From Lasioglossum baleicum (lineage: Eukaryota; Arthropoda; Insecta; Hymenoptera; Halictidae), in the NCBI RefSeq assembly GCF_051020765.1, contig NW_027469084.1:2232001-2296000 (forward strand): a stretch of 64,000 nucleotides of DNA. The letters run 5' to 3'. Shown piece by piece: positions 1 through 10,824 of the stretch; the stretch's first letter is position 1; every line of letters begins with the position of its first letter. Position numbers and translations under genes: made by a program. Below the pieces are notes generated by a model that saw nothing but the letters and a program-made list of their open reading frames with translations, was not told where the DNA came from and ran no database searches.

Positions 1-7
1 CAAAACC

Positions 8-49
8 TCGCACGTGTTTTTACTCGACTAGCCTGCGGGATGCATCCTC
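8..49. repeat. Reference A monomer (42 bp)
   Basis: First complete A unit; direct copies follow at 50, 92, 134 and 176. In order it holds TCGCACGTG (with the palindrome CACGTG at 11-16), a T5 run, ACTCGACTAGCC, TGCGG, and the 10-bp palindrome GGATGCATCC at 38-47. Recurrent variant positions across the window are: TTTTTAC or TTTTTGC after the CACGTG; TTTGTGC in many first units of a block; CTCGGCTAGCC; CTACCC; CTGGCC; and the end of the unit as CCTCTCG, CGTCTCG or CCTTTCG. It contains four CpG sites. Confidence 0.97.
11..16. other. CACGTG palindrome (first of very many)
   Basis: CACGTG is the classic E-box/G-box core bound by basic helix-loop-helix and some bZIP proteins in eukaryotes. It occurs once in every A unit and once in each closing piece, 42 bp apart inside A-blocks, so on the order of a thousand copies lie in this window (estimate). 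A few are spoiled: CACTTG near 1216, CGCGCGTG at several sites, GCAGGTG at 37,395 and 42,704. The motif is seen; binding is only a possibility. Confidence 0.5.
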
Positions 50-217
50 TCGCACGTGTTTTTACTCGACTAGCCTGCGGGATGCATCCTCTCGCACGTG
101 TTTTTGCTCGACTAGCCTGCGGGATGCATCCTGTCGCACGTGTTTTTACTCGACTAGCCTGCGGGATGCATCCTCTCGCACGTGTTTTTACTCGACTACC
201 CTGCGGGATGCATCCTC

Positions 218-243
218 TCGCACGTGTTTTTGCTCGACTAGCC
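218..243. repeat. Partial A unit that closes an A-block (26 bp)
   Basis: Every A-block ends with the first 26 bases of an A unit, TCGCACGTG through CTCGACTAGCC, and then switches directly to B (ATGCGC). In nearly all blocks this closing piece carries TTTTTGC and not TTTTTAC. An exception with TTTTTAC is the block ending at about 15,439. The fixed break point implies that all A-to-B junctions descend from one event. Confidence 0.93.
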
Positions 244-267
244 ATGCGCATCCCAAAAAACCTGCGC
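244..267. repeat. Reference B monomer, A6 form (24 bp)
   Basis: Holds ATGCGCATCCC, an A6 run and CCTGCGC; an identical copy follows at 268-291. Where two B units meet, TGCGCATGCGCA forms a perfect 12-bp palindrome (263-274 here). Frequent variants are AAAAAATCTG in the unit before the ACAAAACC units, CTGCACATG after the first unit, and CTGCGTATG before the last unit of a block. Confidence 0.97.
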
Positions 268-291
268 ATGCGCATCCCAAAAAACCTGCGC

Positions 292-310
292 ATGCGCATC
301 CCACAAAACC
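292..310. repeat. Truncated B unit (ACAAAACC form) at the B-to-A junction (19 bp)
   Basis: The last B unit of a block is of the CCCACAAAACC form and stops after CC, where TCGCACGTG of the next A unit begins. This junction is the same in every module inspected. Together with the 26-bp closing A piece it gives the constant 21 bp in the module length formula (26 + 19 = 24 + 21). Confidence 0.95.
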
Positions 311-444
311 TCGCACGTGTTTTTACTCGACTAGCCTGCGGGATGCATCCTCTCGCACGTGTTTTTACTCGACTAGCCTGCGGGATGCATCCTCTCGCAC
401 GTGTTTTTGCTCGACTAGCCATGCGCATCCCAAAAAACCTGCAC

Positions 445-468
445 ATGCGCATCCCATAAAACCTGCGC
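445..468. repeat. B-unit variant creating a TAA in the main forward frame
   Basis: CCCATAAAACC replaces CCCAAAAAACC or CCCACAAAACC. It is one of few variants that stop the first forward frame. The same change is at 10,684-10,707, 12,910-12,933 (with an added ACGCGC start) and 13,921-13,944. All four share the unit before (ending CTGCAC, or CTGCAC/ACGC), so they descend from one mutated module that was copied. Confidence 0.9.
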
Positions 469-925
469 ATGCGCATCACACAAAACCTGCGCATGTGCAT
501 CCCACAAAACCTCGCACGTGTTTTTACTCGACTAGCCTGCGGGATGCATCCTCTCGCACGTGTTTTTGCTCGGCTAGCCTGCGGGATGCATCCTCTCGCA
601 CGTGTTTTTGCTCGACTAGCCATGCGCATCCCAAAAAACCTGCGCATGCGCATCCCACAAAACCTCGCACGTGTTTGTACTCGACTAGCCTGCGGGATGC
701 ATCCTCTCGCACGTGTTTTTACTCGACTAGCCTGCGGGATGCATCCTCTCGCACGTGTTTTTACTCGACTAGCCTGCGGGATGCATCGTCTCGCACGTGT
801 TTTTACTCGACTAGCCTGCGGGATGCATCCTCTCGCACGTGTTTTTGCTCGACTAGCCATGCGCATCCCAAAAAACCTGCGCATGCGCATCCCAAAAAAT
901 CTGCGCATGCGCATCCCACAAAACC

Positions 926-1411
926 TCGCACGTGTTTGTGCTCGACTAGCCTGCGGGATGCATCCTTTCGCACGTGTTTTTACTCGACTAGCCTGCGGGA
1001 TGCATCCTCTCGCACGTGTTTTTGCTCGACTAGCCTGCGGGATGCATCCTCTCGCACGTGTTTTTGCTCGACTAGCCATGCGCATCCCAAAAAACCTGCG
1101 CATGCGCATCCCAAAAAATCTGCGCATGCGCATCCCACAAAACCTGCGCATGCGCATCCCACAAAACCTCGCACGTGTTTGTGCTCGACTAGACTGCGGG
1201 ATGCATCCTTTCGCACTTGTTTTTACTCGACTAGCCTGCGGGATGCATCCTCTCGCACGTGTTTTTGCTCGACTAGCCTGCGGGATGCATCCTCTCGCAC
1301 GTGTTTTTGCTCGACTAGCCATGCGCATCCCAAAAAACCTGCGCATGCGCATCCCAAAAAATCTGCGCATGCGCATCCCACAAAACCTGCGCATGCGCAT
1401 CCCACAAAACC
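926..1411. repeat. Two tandem 243-bp modules
   Basis: Modules at 926-1168 and 1169-1411 each have three A and four B units (A6, A6 with TCTG, then two ACAAAACC). The second carries CTAGACTGCGGG and CACTTG, which spoils its CACGTG site. Copies with the same two changes occur near 61,100 and 62,285, at the other end of the window. Confidence 0.9.
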
Positions 1412-1948
1412 TCGCACGTGTTTGTGCTCGACTAGACTGCGGGATGCATCCTTTCGCACGTGTTTTTACTCGACTAGCCTGCGGGATGCATCCTCTCGCA
1501 CGTGTTTTTGCTCGACTAGGCTGCGGGATGCATCATCTCGCACGTGGTTGTGCTCGACTAGCCTGCGGGATGCATCCTCTCGCACGTGTTTTTGCTCGAC
1601 TAGCCTGCGGGATGCATCCTCTCGCACGTGTTTTTGCTACACTAGCCTGCGGGATGCATCCTCTCGCACGTGTTTTTGCTAGACTAGCCTGCGGGATGCA
1701 TCCTCTCGCACGTGTTTTTACTCGACTAGCCTGCGGGATGCATCCTCTCGCACGTGTTTTTACTCGACTGGCCTGCGGGATGCATCGTCTCGCACGTGTT
1801 TTTACTCGACTAGCCTGCGGGATGCATCCTCTCGCACGTGTTTTTGCTCGACTAGCCATGCGCATCCCAAAAAACCTGCGCATGCGCATCCCAAAAAACC
1901 TGCGCATGCGCATCCCACAAAACCTGCGCATGCGCATCCCACAAAACC
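1412..1948. repeat. 537-bp module with ten A units, copy 1
   Basis: The A-block at 1412-1857 holds ten full units plus the closing piece, the longest A run I found. It contains variants rare elsewhere: CATCATCTCG followed by CACGTGGTTGTGC, TTTTTGCTACACTAG and TTTTTGCTAGACTAG. A four-unit B-block follows at 1858-1948. Confidence 0.92.
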
Positions 1949-2461
1949 TCGCACGTGTTTGTGCTCGACTAGACTGCGGGATGCATCCTTTCGCACGTGT
2001 TTTTACTCGACTAGCCTGCGGGATGCATCCTCTCGCACGTGTTTTTGCTCGACTAGGCTGCGGGATGCATCATCTCGCACGTGGTTGTGCTCGACTAGCC
2101 TGCGGGATGCATCCTCTCGCACGTGTTTTTGCTCGACTAGCCTGCGGGATGCATCCTCTCGCACGTGTTTTTGCTACACTAGCCTGCGGGATGCATCCTC
2201 TCGCACGTGTTTTTGCTAGACTAGCCTGCGGGATGCATCCTCTCGCACGTGTTTTTACTCGACTAGCCTGCGGGATGCATCCTCTCGCACGTGTTTTTAC
2301 TCGACTGGCCTGCGGGATGCATCGTCTCGCACGTGTTTTTACTCGACTAGCCTGCGGGATGCATCCTCTCGCACGTGTTTTTGCTCGACTAGCCATGCGC
2401 ATCCCAAAAAACCTGCGCATGCGCATCCCAAAAAACCTGCGCATGCGCATCCCACAAAACC
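1949..2461. repeat. Ten-A-unit module, copy 2 (513 bp)
   Basis: Follows copy 1 directly at a spacing of 537 bp and repeats all its rare variants in the same order. It has three B units where copy 1 has four, hence 24 bp shorter. Order and near identity show recent tandem duplication of one module. Confidence 0.92.
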
Positions 2462-3559
2462 TCGCACGTGTTTTTACTCGACTAGCCTGCGGGATGCATC
2501 CTCTCGCACGTGATTTTGCTCGACTAGCCTGCGGGATGCATCCTCTCGCACGTGTTTTTGCTCGACTACCCATGCGCATCCCAAAAAACCTGCACATGCG
2601 CATCCCAAAAAACCTGCGCATGCGCATCCCACAAAACCTGCGCATGCGCATCCCACAAAACCTCGCACGTGTTTTTACTCGACTAGCCTGCGGGATGCAT
2701 CCTCTCGCACGTGTTTTTGCTCGGCTAGCCTGCGGGATGCATCCTCTCGCACGTGTTTTTGCTCGACTAGCCATGCGCATCCCAAAAAACCTGCGCATGC
2801 GCATCCCAAAAAACCTGCGCATGCGCATCCCACAAAACCTGCGTATGCGCATCCCACAAAACCTCGCACGTGTTTTTACTCGACTAGCCTGCGGGATGCA
2901 TCCTCTCGCACGTGTTTTTACTCGACTAGCCTGCGGGATGCATCCTCTCGCACGTGTTTTTGCTCGACTAGCCATGCGCATCCCAAAAAACCTGCACATG
3001 CGCATCCCAAAAAACCTGCGCATGCGCATCCCACAAAACCTGCGCATGCGCATCCCACAAAACCTCGCACGTGTTTTTGCTCGGCTAGCCTGCGGGATGC
3101 ATCCTCTCGCACGTGTTTTTGCTCGACTAGCCATGCGCATCCCAAAAAACCTGCGCATGCGCATCCCAAAAAATCTGCGCATGCGCATCCCACAAAACCT
3201 GCGCATGCGCATCCCACAAAACCTCGCACGTGTTTGTGCTCGACTAGCCTGCGGGATGCATCCTTTCGCACGTGTTTTTACTCGACTAGCCTGCGGGATG
3301 CATCGTCTCGCACGTGTTTTTACTCGACTAGCCTGCGGGATGCATCCTTTCGCACGTGTTTTTGCTCGACTAGCCATGCGCATCCCAAAAAACCTGCGCA
3401 TGCGCATCCCAAAAAATCTGCGCATGCGCATCCCACAAAACCTGCGCATGCGCATCCCACAAAACCTCGCACGTGTTTGTGCTCGACTAGCCTGCGGGAT
3501 GCATCCTTTCGCACGTGTTTTTACTCGACTAGCCTGCGGGATGCATCGTCTCGCACGTG
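2462..3559. repeat. Ordinary modules with few A units
   Basis: Short A-blocks (one to three units) alternate with B-blocks of four. Variants include CACGTGATTTTGC at about 2510, CTACCCATGCGC at about 2570 and CTGCACATG B units. One module near 3065-3132 has a single A unit. No other feature is seen in this stretch. Confidence 0.85.
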
Positions 3560-5990
3560 TTTTTACTCGACTAGCCTGCGGGATGCATCCTCTCGCACGT
3601 GTTTTTGCTCGACTAGCCATGCGCATCCCAAAAAACCTGCGCATGCGCATCCCAAAAAACCTGCGCATGCGCATCCCACAAAACCTGCGCATGCGCATCC
3701 CAAAAAATCTGCGCATGCGCATCCCACAAAACCTGCGCATGCGCATCCCACAAAACCTCGCACGTGTTTGTGCTCGACTAGCCTGCGGGATGCATCCTTT
3801 CGCACGTGTTTTTACTCGACTAGCCTGCGGGATGCATCGTCTCGCACGTGTTTTTACTCGACTAGCCTGCGGGATGCATCCTCTCGCACGTGTTTTTGCT
3901 CGACTAGCCATGCGCATCCCAAAAAACCTGCGCATGCGCATCCCAAAAAATCTGCGCATGCGCATCCCACAAAACCTGCGCATGCGCATCCCACAAAACC
4001 TCGCACGTGTTTTTACTCGACTAGCCTGCGGGATGCATCCTCTCGCACGTGTTTTTACTCGACTACCCTGCGGGATGCATCCTCTCGCACGTGTTTTTGC
4101 TCGACTAGCCATGCGCATCCCAAAAAACCTGCGCATGCGCATCCCAAAAAACCTGCGCATGCGCATCCCACAAAACCTGCGTATGCGCATCCCACAAAAC
4201 CTGGCACGTGTTTTTACTCGACTAGCCTGCGGGATGCATCCTCTCGCACGTGTTTTTACTCGACTAGCCTGCGGGATGCATCCTCTCGCACGTGTTTTTG
4301 CTCGACTAGCCATGCGCATCCCAAAAAACCTGCGCATGCGCATCCCAAAAAACCTGCGCATGCGCATCCCAAAAAACCTGCGCATGCGCATCCCACAAAA
4401 CCTGCGCATGCGCATCCCACAAAACCTCGCACGTGTTTTTACTCGACTAGCCTGCGGGATGCATCCTCTCGCACGTGTTTTTGCTCGGCTAGCCTGCGGG
4501 ATGCATCCTCTCGCACGTGTTTTTGTTCGACTAGCCATGCGCATCCCAAAAAACCTGCGCATGCGCATCCCACAAAACCTCGCACGTGTTTTTACTCGAC
4601 TAGCCTGCGGGATGCATCCTCTCGCACGTGTTTTTACTCGACTAGCCTGCGGGATGCATCCTCTCGCACGTGTTTTTACTCGACTGGCCTGCGGGATGCA
4701 TCGTCTCGCACGTGTTTTTACTCGACTAGCCTGCGGGATGCATCCTCTCGCACGTGTTTTTGCTCGACTAGCCATGCGCATCCCAAAAAACCTGCGCATG
4801 CGCATCCCAAAAAATCTGCGCATGCGCATCCCACAAAACCTGCGCATGCGCATCCCACAAAACCTCGCACGTGTTTGTGCTCGACTAGCCTGCGGGATGC
4901 ATCCTTTCGCACGTGTTTTTACTCGACTAGCCTGCGGGATGCATCGTCTCGCACGTGTTTTTACTCGACTAGCCTGCGGGATGCATCCTCTCGCACGTGT
5001 TTTTGCTCGACTAGCCATGCGCGTCCCAAAAAACCTGCGCATGGGCATCCCAAAAAATCTGCGCATGCGCATCCCACAAAACCTCGCACGTGTTTGTGCT
5101 CGACTAGCCTGCGGGATGCATCCTTTCGCACGTGTTTTTACTCGACTAGCCTGCGGGATGCATCCTCTTGCACGTGTTTTTGCTCGGCTAGCCTGCGGGA
5201 TGCATCCTCTCGCACGTGTTTTTGCTCGACTAGCCATGCGCATCCCAAAAAACCTGCGCATGCGCATCCCAAAAAATCTGCGCATGCGCATCCCACAAAA
5301 CCTCGCACGTGTTTGTGCTCGACTAGCCTGCGGGATGCATCCTCTCGCACGTGTTTTTACTCGACTAGCCTGCGGGATGCATCCTCTCGCACGTGTTTTT
5401 ACTCGACTACCCTGCGGGATGCATCCTCTCGCACGTGTTTTTGCTCGACTAGCCATGCGCATCCCAAAAAACCTGCGCATGCGCATCCCAAAAAACCTGC
5501 GCATGCGCATCCCACAAAACCTGCGTATGCGCATCCCACAAAACCTCGCACGTGTTTTTACTCGACTAGCCTGCGGGATGCATCCTCTCGCACGTGTTTT
5601 TACTCGACTAGCCTGCGGGATGCATCCTCTCGCACGTGTTTTTGCTCGACTAGCCATGCGCATCCCAAAAAACCTGCGCATGCGCATCCCAAAAAACCTG
5701 CGCATGCGCATCCCACAAAACCTGCGCATGCGCATCCCACAAAACCTCGCACGTGTTTGTGCTCGACTAGCCTGCGGGATGCATCCTTTCGCACGTGTTT
5801 TTACTCGACTAGCCTGCGGGATGCATCCTCTCGCACGTGTTTTTACTCGACTAGCCTGCGGGATGCATCCTCTCGCACGTGTTTTTACTCGACTACCCTG
5901 CGGGATGCATCCTCTCGCACGTGTTTTTGCTCGACTAGCCATGCGCATCCCAAAAAACCTGCGCATGCGCATCCCAAAAAACCTGCGCAT
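3560..5990. repeat. Segment copy 2a, repeated near 17.6 kb (ends approximate)
   Basis: Matches 17,579-20,051 at a spacing of 14,019 bp, changing to 14,061 bp after one extra A unit in the other copy near 18.1 kb. Shared markers are the six-B block at 3619-3757, TTTTTGTTCG at 4520, ATGCGCGTCCC near 5018, ATGGGCATCC at 5041 and CCTCTTGCACG near 5164. A shorter internal relative begins near 6080. Confidence 0.88.
3619..3757. repeat. Six-unit B-block (A6, A6, CA4, A6-TCTG, CA4, CA4)
   Basis: Usual B-blocks have two to four units. This one looks like a three-unit block joined to another block, because the A6 to ACAAAACC order restarts halfway. An identical arrangement is at 17,638-17,776, exactly 14,019 bp away. 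Another six-unit block with a different order (four A6 then two ACAAAACC) is at 5941-6079. Confidence 0.93.
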
Positions 5991-6079
5991 GCGCATCCCA
6001 AAAAACCTGCGCATGCGCATCCCAAAAAACCTGCGCATGCGCATCCCACAAAACCTGCGCATGCGCATCCCACAAAACC
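5941..6079. repeat. Six-unit B-block (four A6, two CA4)
   Basis: Four B units with the A6 run follow each other before two ACAAAACC units. The related segment near 20 kb has two A6 units here, so the block grew by two units (48 bp) in this copy or shrank in the other. Confidence 0.92.
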
Positions 6080-8799
6080 TCGCACGTGTTTTTACTCGAC
6101 TAGCCTGCGGGATGCATCCTCTCGCACGTGTTTTTGCTCGGCTAGCCTGCGGGATGCATCCTCTCGCACGTGTTTTTGTTCGACTAGCCATGCGCATCCC
6201 AAAAAACCTGCGCATGCGCATCCCACAAAACCTCGCACGTGTTTTTACTCGACTAGCCTGCGGGATGCATCCTCTCGCACGTGTTTTTACTCGACTAGCC
6301 TGCGGGATGCATCCTCTCGCACGTGTTTTTACTCGACTGGCCTGCGGGATGCATCGTCTCGCACGTGTTTTTACTCGACTAGCCTGCGGGATGCATCCTC
6401 TCGCACGTGTTTTTGCTCGACTAGCCATGCGCATCCCAAAAAACCTGCGCATGCGCATCCCACAAAACCTCGCACGTGTTTGTGCTCGACTAGCCTGCGG
6501 GATGCATCCTTTCGCACGTGTTTTTACTCGACTAGCCTGCGGGATGCATCCTCTTGCACGTGTTTTTGCTCGGCTAGCCTGCGGGATGCATCCTCTCGCA
6601 CGTGTTTTTGCTCGACTAGCCATGCGCATCCCAAAAAACCTGCGCATGCGCATCCCAAAAAATCTGCGCATGCGCATCCCACAAAACCTCGCGCGTGTTT
6701 GTGCTCGACTAGCCTGCGGGATGCATCCTCTCGCACGTGTTTTTACTCGACTAGCCTGCGGGATGCATCCTCTCGCACGTGTTTTTACTCGACTACCCTG
6801 CGGGATGCATCCTCTCGCACGTGTTTTTGCTCGACTAGCCATGCGCATCCCAAAAAACCTGCGCATGCGCATCCCAAAAAACCTGCGCATGCGCATCCCA
6901 CAAAACCTGCGTATGCGCATCCCACAAAACCTCGCACGTGTTTTTACTCGACTAGCCTGCGGGATGCATCATCTCGCACGTGTTTTTACTCGACTAGCCT
7001 GCGGGATGCATCCTCTCGCACGTGTTTTTGCTCGACTAGCCATGCGCATCCCAAAAAACCTGCGCATGCGCATCCCACAAAACCTCGCACGTGTTTTTAC
7101 TCGACTAGCCTGCGGGATGCATCCTCTCGCACGTGTTTTTACTCGACTAGCCTGCGGGATGCATCCTCTCGCACGTGTTTTTACTCGACTGGCCTGCGGG
7201 ATGCATCGTCTCGCACGTGTTTTTACTCGACTAGCCTGCGGGATGCATCCTCTCGCACGTGTTTTTGCTCGACTAGCCATGCGCATCCCAAAAAACCTGC
7301 GCATGTGCATCCCAAAAAATCTGCGCATGCGCATCCCACAAAACCTGCGCATGCGCATCCCACAAAACCTGGCACGTGTTTGTGCTCGACTAGCCTGCGG
7401 GATGCATCCTTTCGCACGTGTTTTTACTCGACTAGCCTGCGGGATGCATCGTCTCGCACGTGTTTTTACTCGACTAGCCTGCGGGATGCATCCTCTCGCA
7501 CGTGTTTTTGCTCGACTAGCCATGCGCATCCCAAAAAACCTGCGCATGCGCATCCCAAAAAATCTGCGCATGCGCATCCCACAAAACCTCGCACGTGTTT
7601 GTGCTCGACTAGCCTGCGGGATGCATCCTTTCGCACGTGTTTTTACTCGACTAGCCTGCGGGATGCATCCTCTCGCACGTGTTTTTGCTCGGCTAGCCTG
7701 CGGGATGCATCCTCTCGCACGTGTTTTTGCTCGACTAGCCATGCGCATCCCAAAAAACCTGCGCATGCGCATCCCAAAAAATCTGCGCATGCGCATCCCA
7801 CAAAACCTCGCACGTGTTTGTGCTCGACTAGCCTGCGGGATGCATCCTTTCGCACGTGTTTTTACTCGACTAGCCTGCGGGATGCATCCTCTCGCACGTG
7901 TTTTTGCTCGGCTAGCCTGCGGGATGCATCCTCTCGCACGTGTTTTTGCTCGACTAGCCATGCGCATCCCAAAAAACCTGCGCATGCGCATCCCACAAAA
8001 CCTGCGCATGCGCATCCCACAAAACCTCGCACGTGTTTTTACTCGACTAGCCTGCGGGATGCATCCTCTCGCACGTGTTTTTACTCGACTAGGCTGCGGG
8101 ATGCATCGTCTCGCACGTGTTTTTACTCGACTAGCCTGCGGGATGCATCCTCTCGCACGTGTTTTTGCTCGACTAGCCATGCGCATCCCAAAAAACCTGC
8201 GCATGCGCATCCCAAAAAATCTGCGCATGCGCATCCCACAAAACCTCGCACGTGTTTGTGCTCGACTAGCCTGCGGGATGCATCCTTTCGCACGTGTTTT
8301 TACTCGACTAGCCTGCGGGATGCATCGTCTCGCACGTGTTTTTACTCGACTAGCCTGCGGGATGCATCCTCTCGCACGTGTTTTTGCTCGACTAGCCATG
8401 CGCATCCCAAAAAACCTGCGCATGCGCATCCCAAAAAATCTGCGCATGCGCATCCCACAAAACCTCGCACGTGTTTGTGCTCGACTAGCCTGCGGGATGC
8501 ATCCTTTCGCACGTGTTTTTACTCGACTAGCCTGCGGGATGCATCCTCTCGCACGTGTTTTTGCTCGGCTAGCCTGCGGGATGCATCCTCTCGCACGTGT
8601 TTTTACTCGACTAGCCTGCGGGATGCATCCTCTCGCACGTGTTTTTGCTCGACTAGCCATGCGCATCCCAAAAAACCTGCGCATGCGCATCCCAAAAAAT
8701 CTGCGCATGCGCATCCCACAAAACCTCGCACGTGTTTGTGCTCGACTAGCCTGCGGGATGCATCCTTTCGCACGTGTTTTTACTCGACTAGCCTGCGGG
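6080..8799. repeat. Array segment with 219-bp and 237-bp modules
   Basis: The left part (about 6080-6900) is a shorter relative of 4430-5460, sharing TTTTTGTTCG at 6173 (1,653 bp after the first) and CCTCTTGCACG near 6550. A CGCGCGTG change at about 6690 spoils one CACGTG. Further right, modules of the 219-bp kind (first A unit TTTGTGC/CCTTTCG, later CTCGGCTAGCC, three B units) are frequent. No gene-like sequence is present. Confidence 0.85.
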
Positions 8800-10335
8800 A
8801 TGCATCCTCTCGCACGTGTTTTTGCTCGACTAGCCTGCGGGATGCATCCTCTCGCACGTGTTTTTACTCGACTAGCCTGCGGGATGCATCCTCTCGCACG
8901 TGTTTTTGCTCGACTAGCCATGCGCATCCCAAAAAACCTGCACATGCGCATCCCAAAAAACCTGCGCATGCGCATCCCACAAAACCTGCGCATGCGCATC
9001 CCACAAAACCTCGCACGTGTTTTTACTCGACTAGCCTGCGGGATGCATCCTCTCGCACGTGTTTTTACTCGACTAGCCTGCGGGATGCATCCTCTCGCAC
9101 GTGTTTTTGCTCGACTAGCCATGCGCATCCCAAAAAACCTGCACATGCGTATCCCAAAAAACCTGCGCATGCGCATCCCACAAAACCTGCGCATGCGCAT
9201 CCCACAAAACCTCGCACGTGTTTTTACTCGACTAGCCTGCGGGATGCATCCTCTCGCACGTGTTTTTGCTCGGCTAGCCTGCGGGATGCATCCTCTCGCA
9301 CGTGTTTTTGCTCGACTAGCCATGCGCTTCCCAAAAAACCTGCGCATGCGCATCCCAAAAAACCTGCGCATGCGCATCCCACAAAACCTCGCACGTGTTT
9401 TTACTCGACTAGCCTGCGGGATGCATCCTCTCGCACGTGTTTTTACTCGACTAGCCTGCGGGATGCATCCTCTCGCACGTGTTTTTACTCGACTGGCCTG
9501 CGGGATGCATCGTCTCGCACGTGTTTTTACTCGACTAGCCTGCGGGATGCATCCTCTCGCACGTGTTTTTGCTCGACTAGCCATGCGCATCCCAAAAAAC
9601 CTGCGCATGCGCATTCCAAAAAATCTGCGCATGCGCATCCCACAAAACCTGCGCATGCGCATCCCACAAAACCTCGCACGTGTTTGTGCTCGACTAGCCT
9701 GCGGGATGCATCCTTTCGCACGTGTTTTTACTCGACTAGCCTGCGGGATGCATCCTCTCGCACGTGTTTTTGCTCGACTAGCCATGCGCATCCCAAAAAA
9801 CCTGCGCATGCGCATCCCAAAAAATCTGCGCATGCGCATCCCACAAAACCTGCGCATGCGCATCCCACAAAACCTCGCACGTGTTTTTACTCGACTAGCC
9901 TGCGGGATGCATCCTCTCGCACGTGTTTTTGCTCGGCTAGCCTGCGGGATGCATCCTCTCGCACGTGTTTTTGCTCGACTAGCCATGCGCTTCCCAAAAA
10001 ACCTGCGCATGCGCATCCCAAAAAACCTGCGCATGCGCATCCCACAAAACCTCGCACGTGTTTTTACTCGACTAGCCTGCGGGATGCATCCTCTCGCACG
10101 TGTTTTTACTCGACTAGCCTGCGGGATGCATCCTCTCGCACGTGTTTTTACTCGACTGGCCTGCGGGATGCATCGTCTCGCACGTGTTTTTGCTCGACTA
10201 GCCTGCGGGATGCATCCTCTCGCACGTGTTTTTGCTCGACTAGCCATGCGCATCCCAAAAAACCTGCGCATGCGCATCCCACAAAACCCCGCACGTGTTT
10301 TTACTCGACTAGCCTGCGGGATGCATCCTCTCGCA
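8800..10335. repeat. Segment copy 3a (2,025-bp spacing to copy 3b)
   Basis: Matches about 10,825-12,360 at a constant 2,025 bp. Both carry ATGCGCTTCCC B units (9322 and 9985 here; 11,347 and 12,010 there) and the CGCATTCC B unit. Private difference here: ACCCCGCACG near 10,288. After the match the other copy has an extra 201-bp module (two A, four B), so the spacing becomes 2,226 bp through the TAA-bearing B unit. Confidence 0.9.
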
Positions 10336-10824
10336 CGTGTTTTTGCTCGACTAGCCTGCGGGATGCATCCTCTCGCACGTGTTTTTACTCGACTAGCCTG
10401 CGGGATGCATCCTCTCGCACGTGTTTTTACTCGACTACCCTGCGGGATGCATCCTCTCGCACGTGTTTTTGCTCGACTAGCCATGCGCATCCCAAAAAAC
10501 CTGCGCATGCGCATCCCAAAAAACCTGCGCATGCGCATCCCACAAAACCTCGCACGTGTTTTTACTCGACTAGCCTGCGGGATGCATCCTCTCGCACGTG
10601 TTTTTACTCGACTAGCCTGCGGGATGCATCCTCTCGCACGTGTTTTTGCTCGACTAGCCATGCGCATCCCAAAAAACCTGCACATGCGCATCCCATAAAA
10701 CCTGCGCATGCGCATCCCACAAAACCTGCGCATGCGCATCCCACAAAACCTCGCACGTGTTTTTACTCGACTAGCCTGCGGGATGCATCCTCTCGCACGT
10801 GTTTTTGCTCGACTAGCCTGCGGG

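Larger units (their letters stand above)
8..310. repeat. First complete module, 303 bp (five A, three B)
   Basis: A units at 8, 50, 92, 134 and 176, closing piece 218-243, B units at 244, 268 and 292. The third A carries TTTTTGC and ends CCTGTCG; the fifth carries CTACCC, a variant found just before the closing piece in many modules. The same unit order recurs at 13,526, so the left edge of the window is itself one copy of a longer duplicated segment. Confidence 0.93.
8..780. repeat. Segment copy 1a, repeated at 13,526 (approximate right end)
   Basis: Runs in the same unit order as 13,526 to about 14,256. The spacing is 13,518 bp up to the B-block at 244, then 13,476 bp because this copy has one extra 42-bp A unit in the block starting at 311. 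Shared rare variants are CCCATAAAACC at 453-463, ATCACACAAAACC in the next B unit and ATGTGCATCC in the one after. Confidence 0.85.

Noticed and set aside
11..16. CACGTG as a promoter element of a gene
   Set aside because: No transcription unit lies next to any copy. It is recorded only as a sequence motif.
263..274. Intrinsic terminator or hairpin RNA at the B-B palindromes followed by A or T runs
   Set aside because: The palindromes are spread through the whole array with no gene to terminate, and have no loop or poly-U arrangement typical of terminators.
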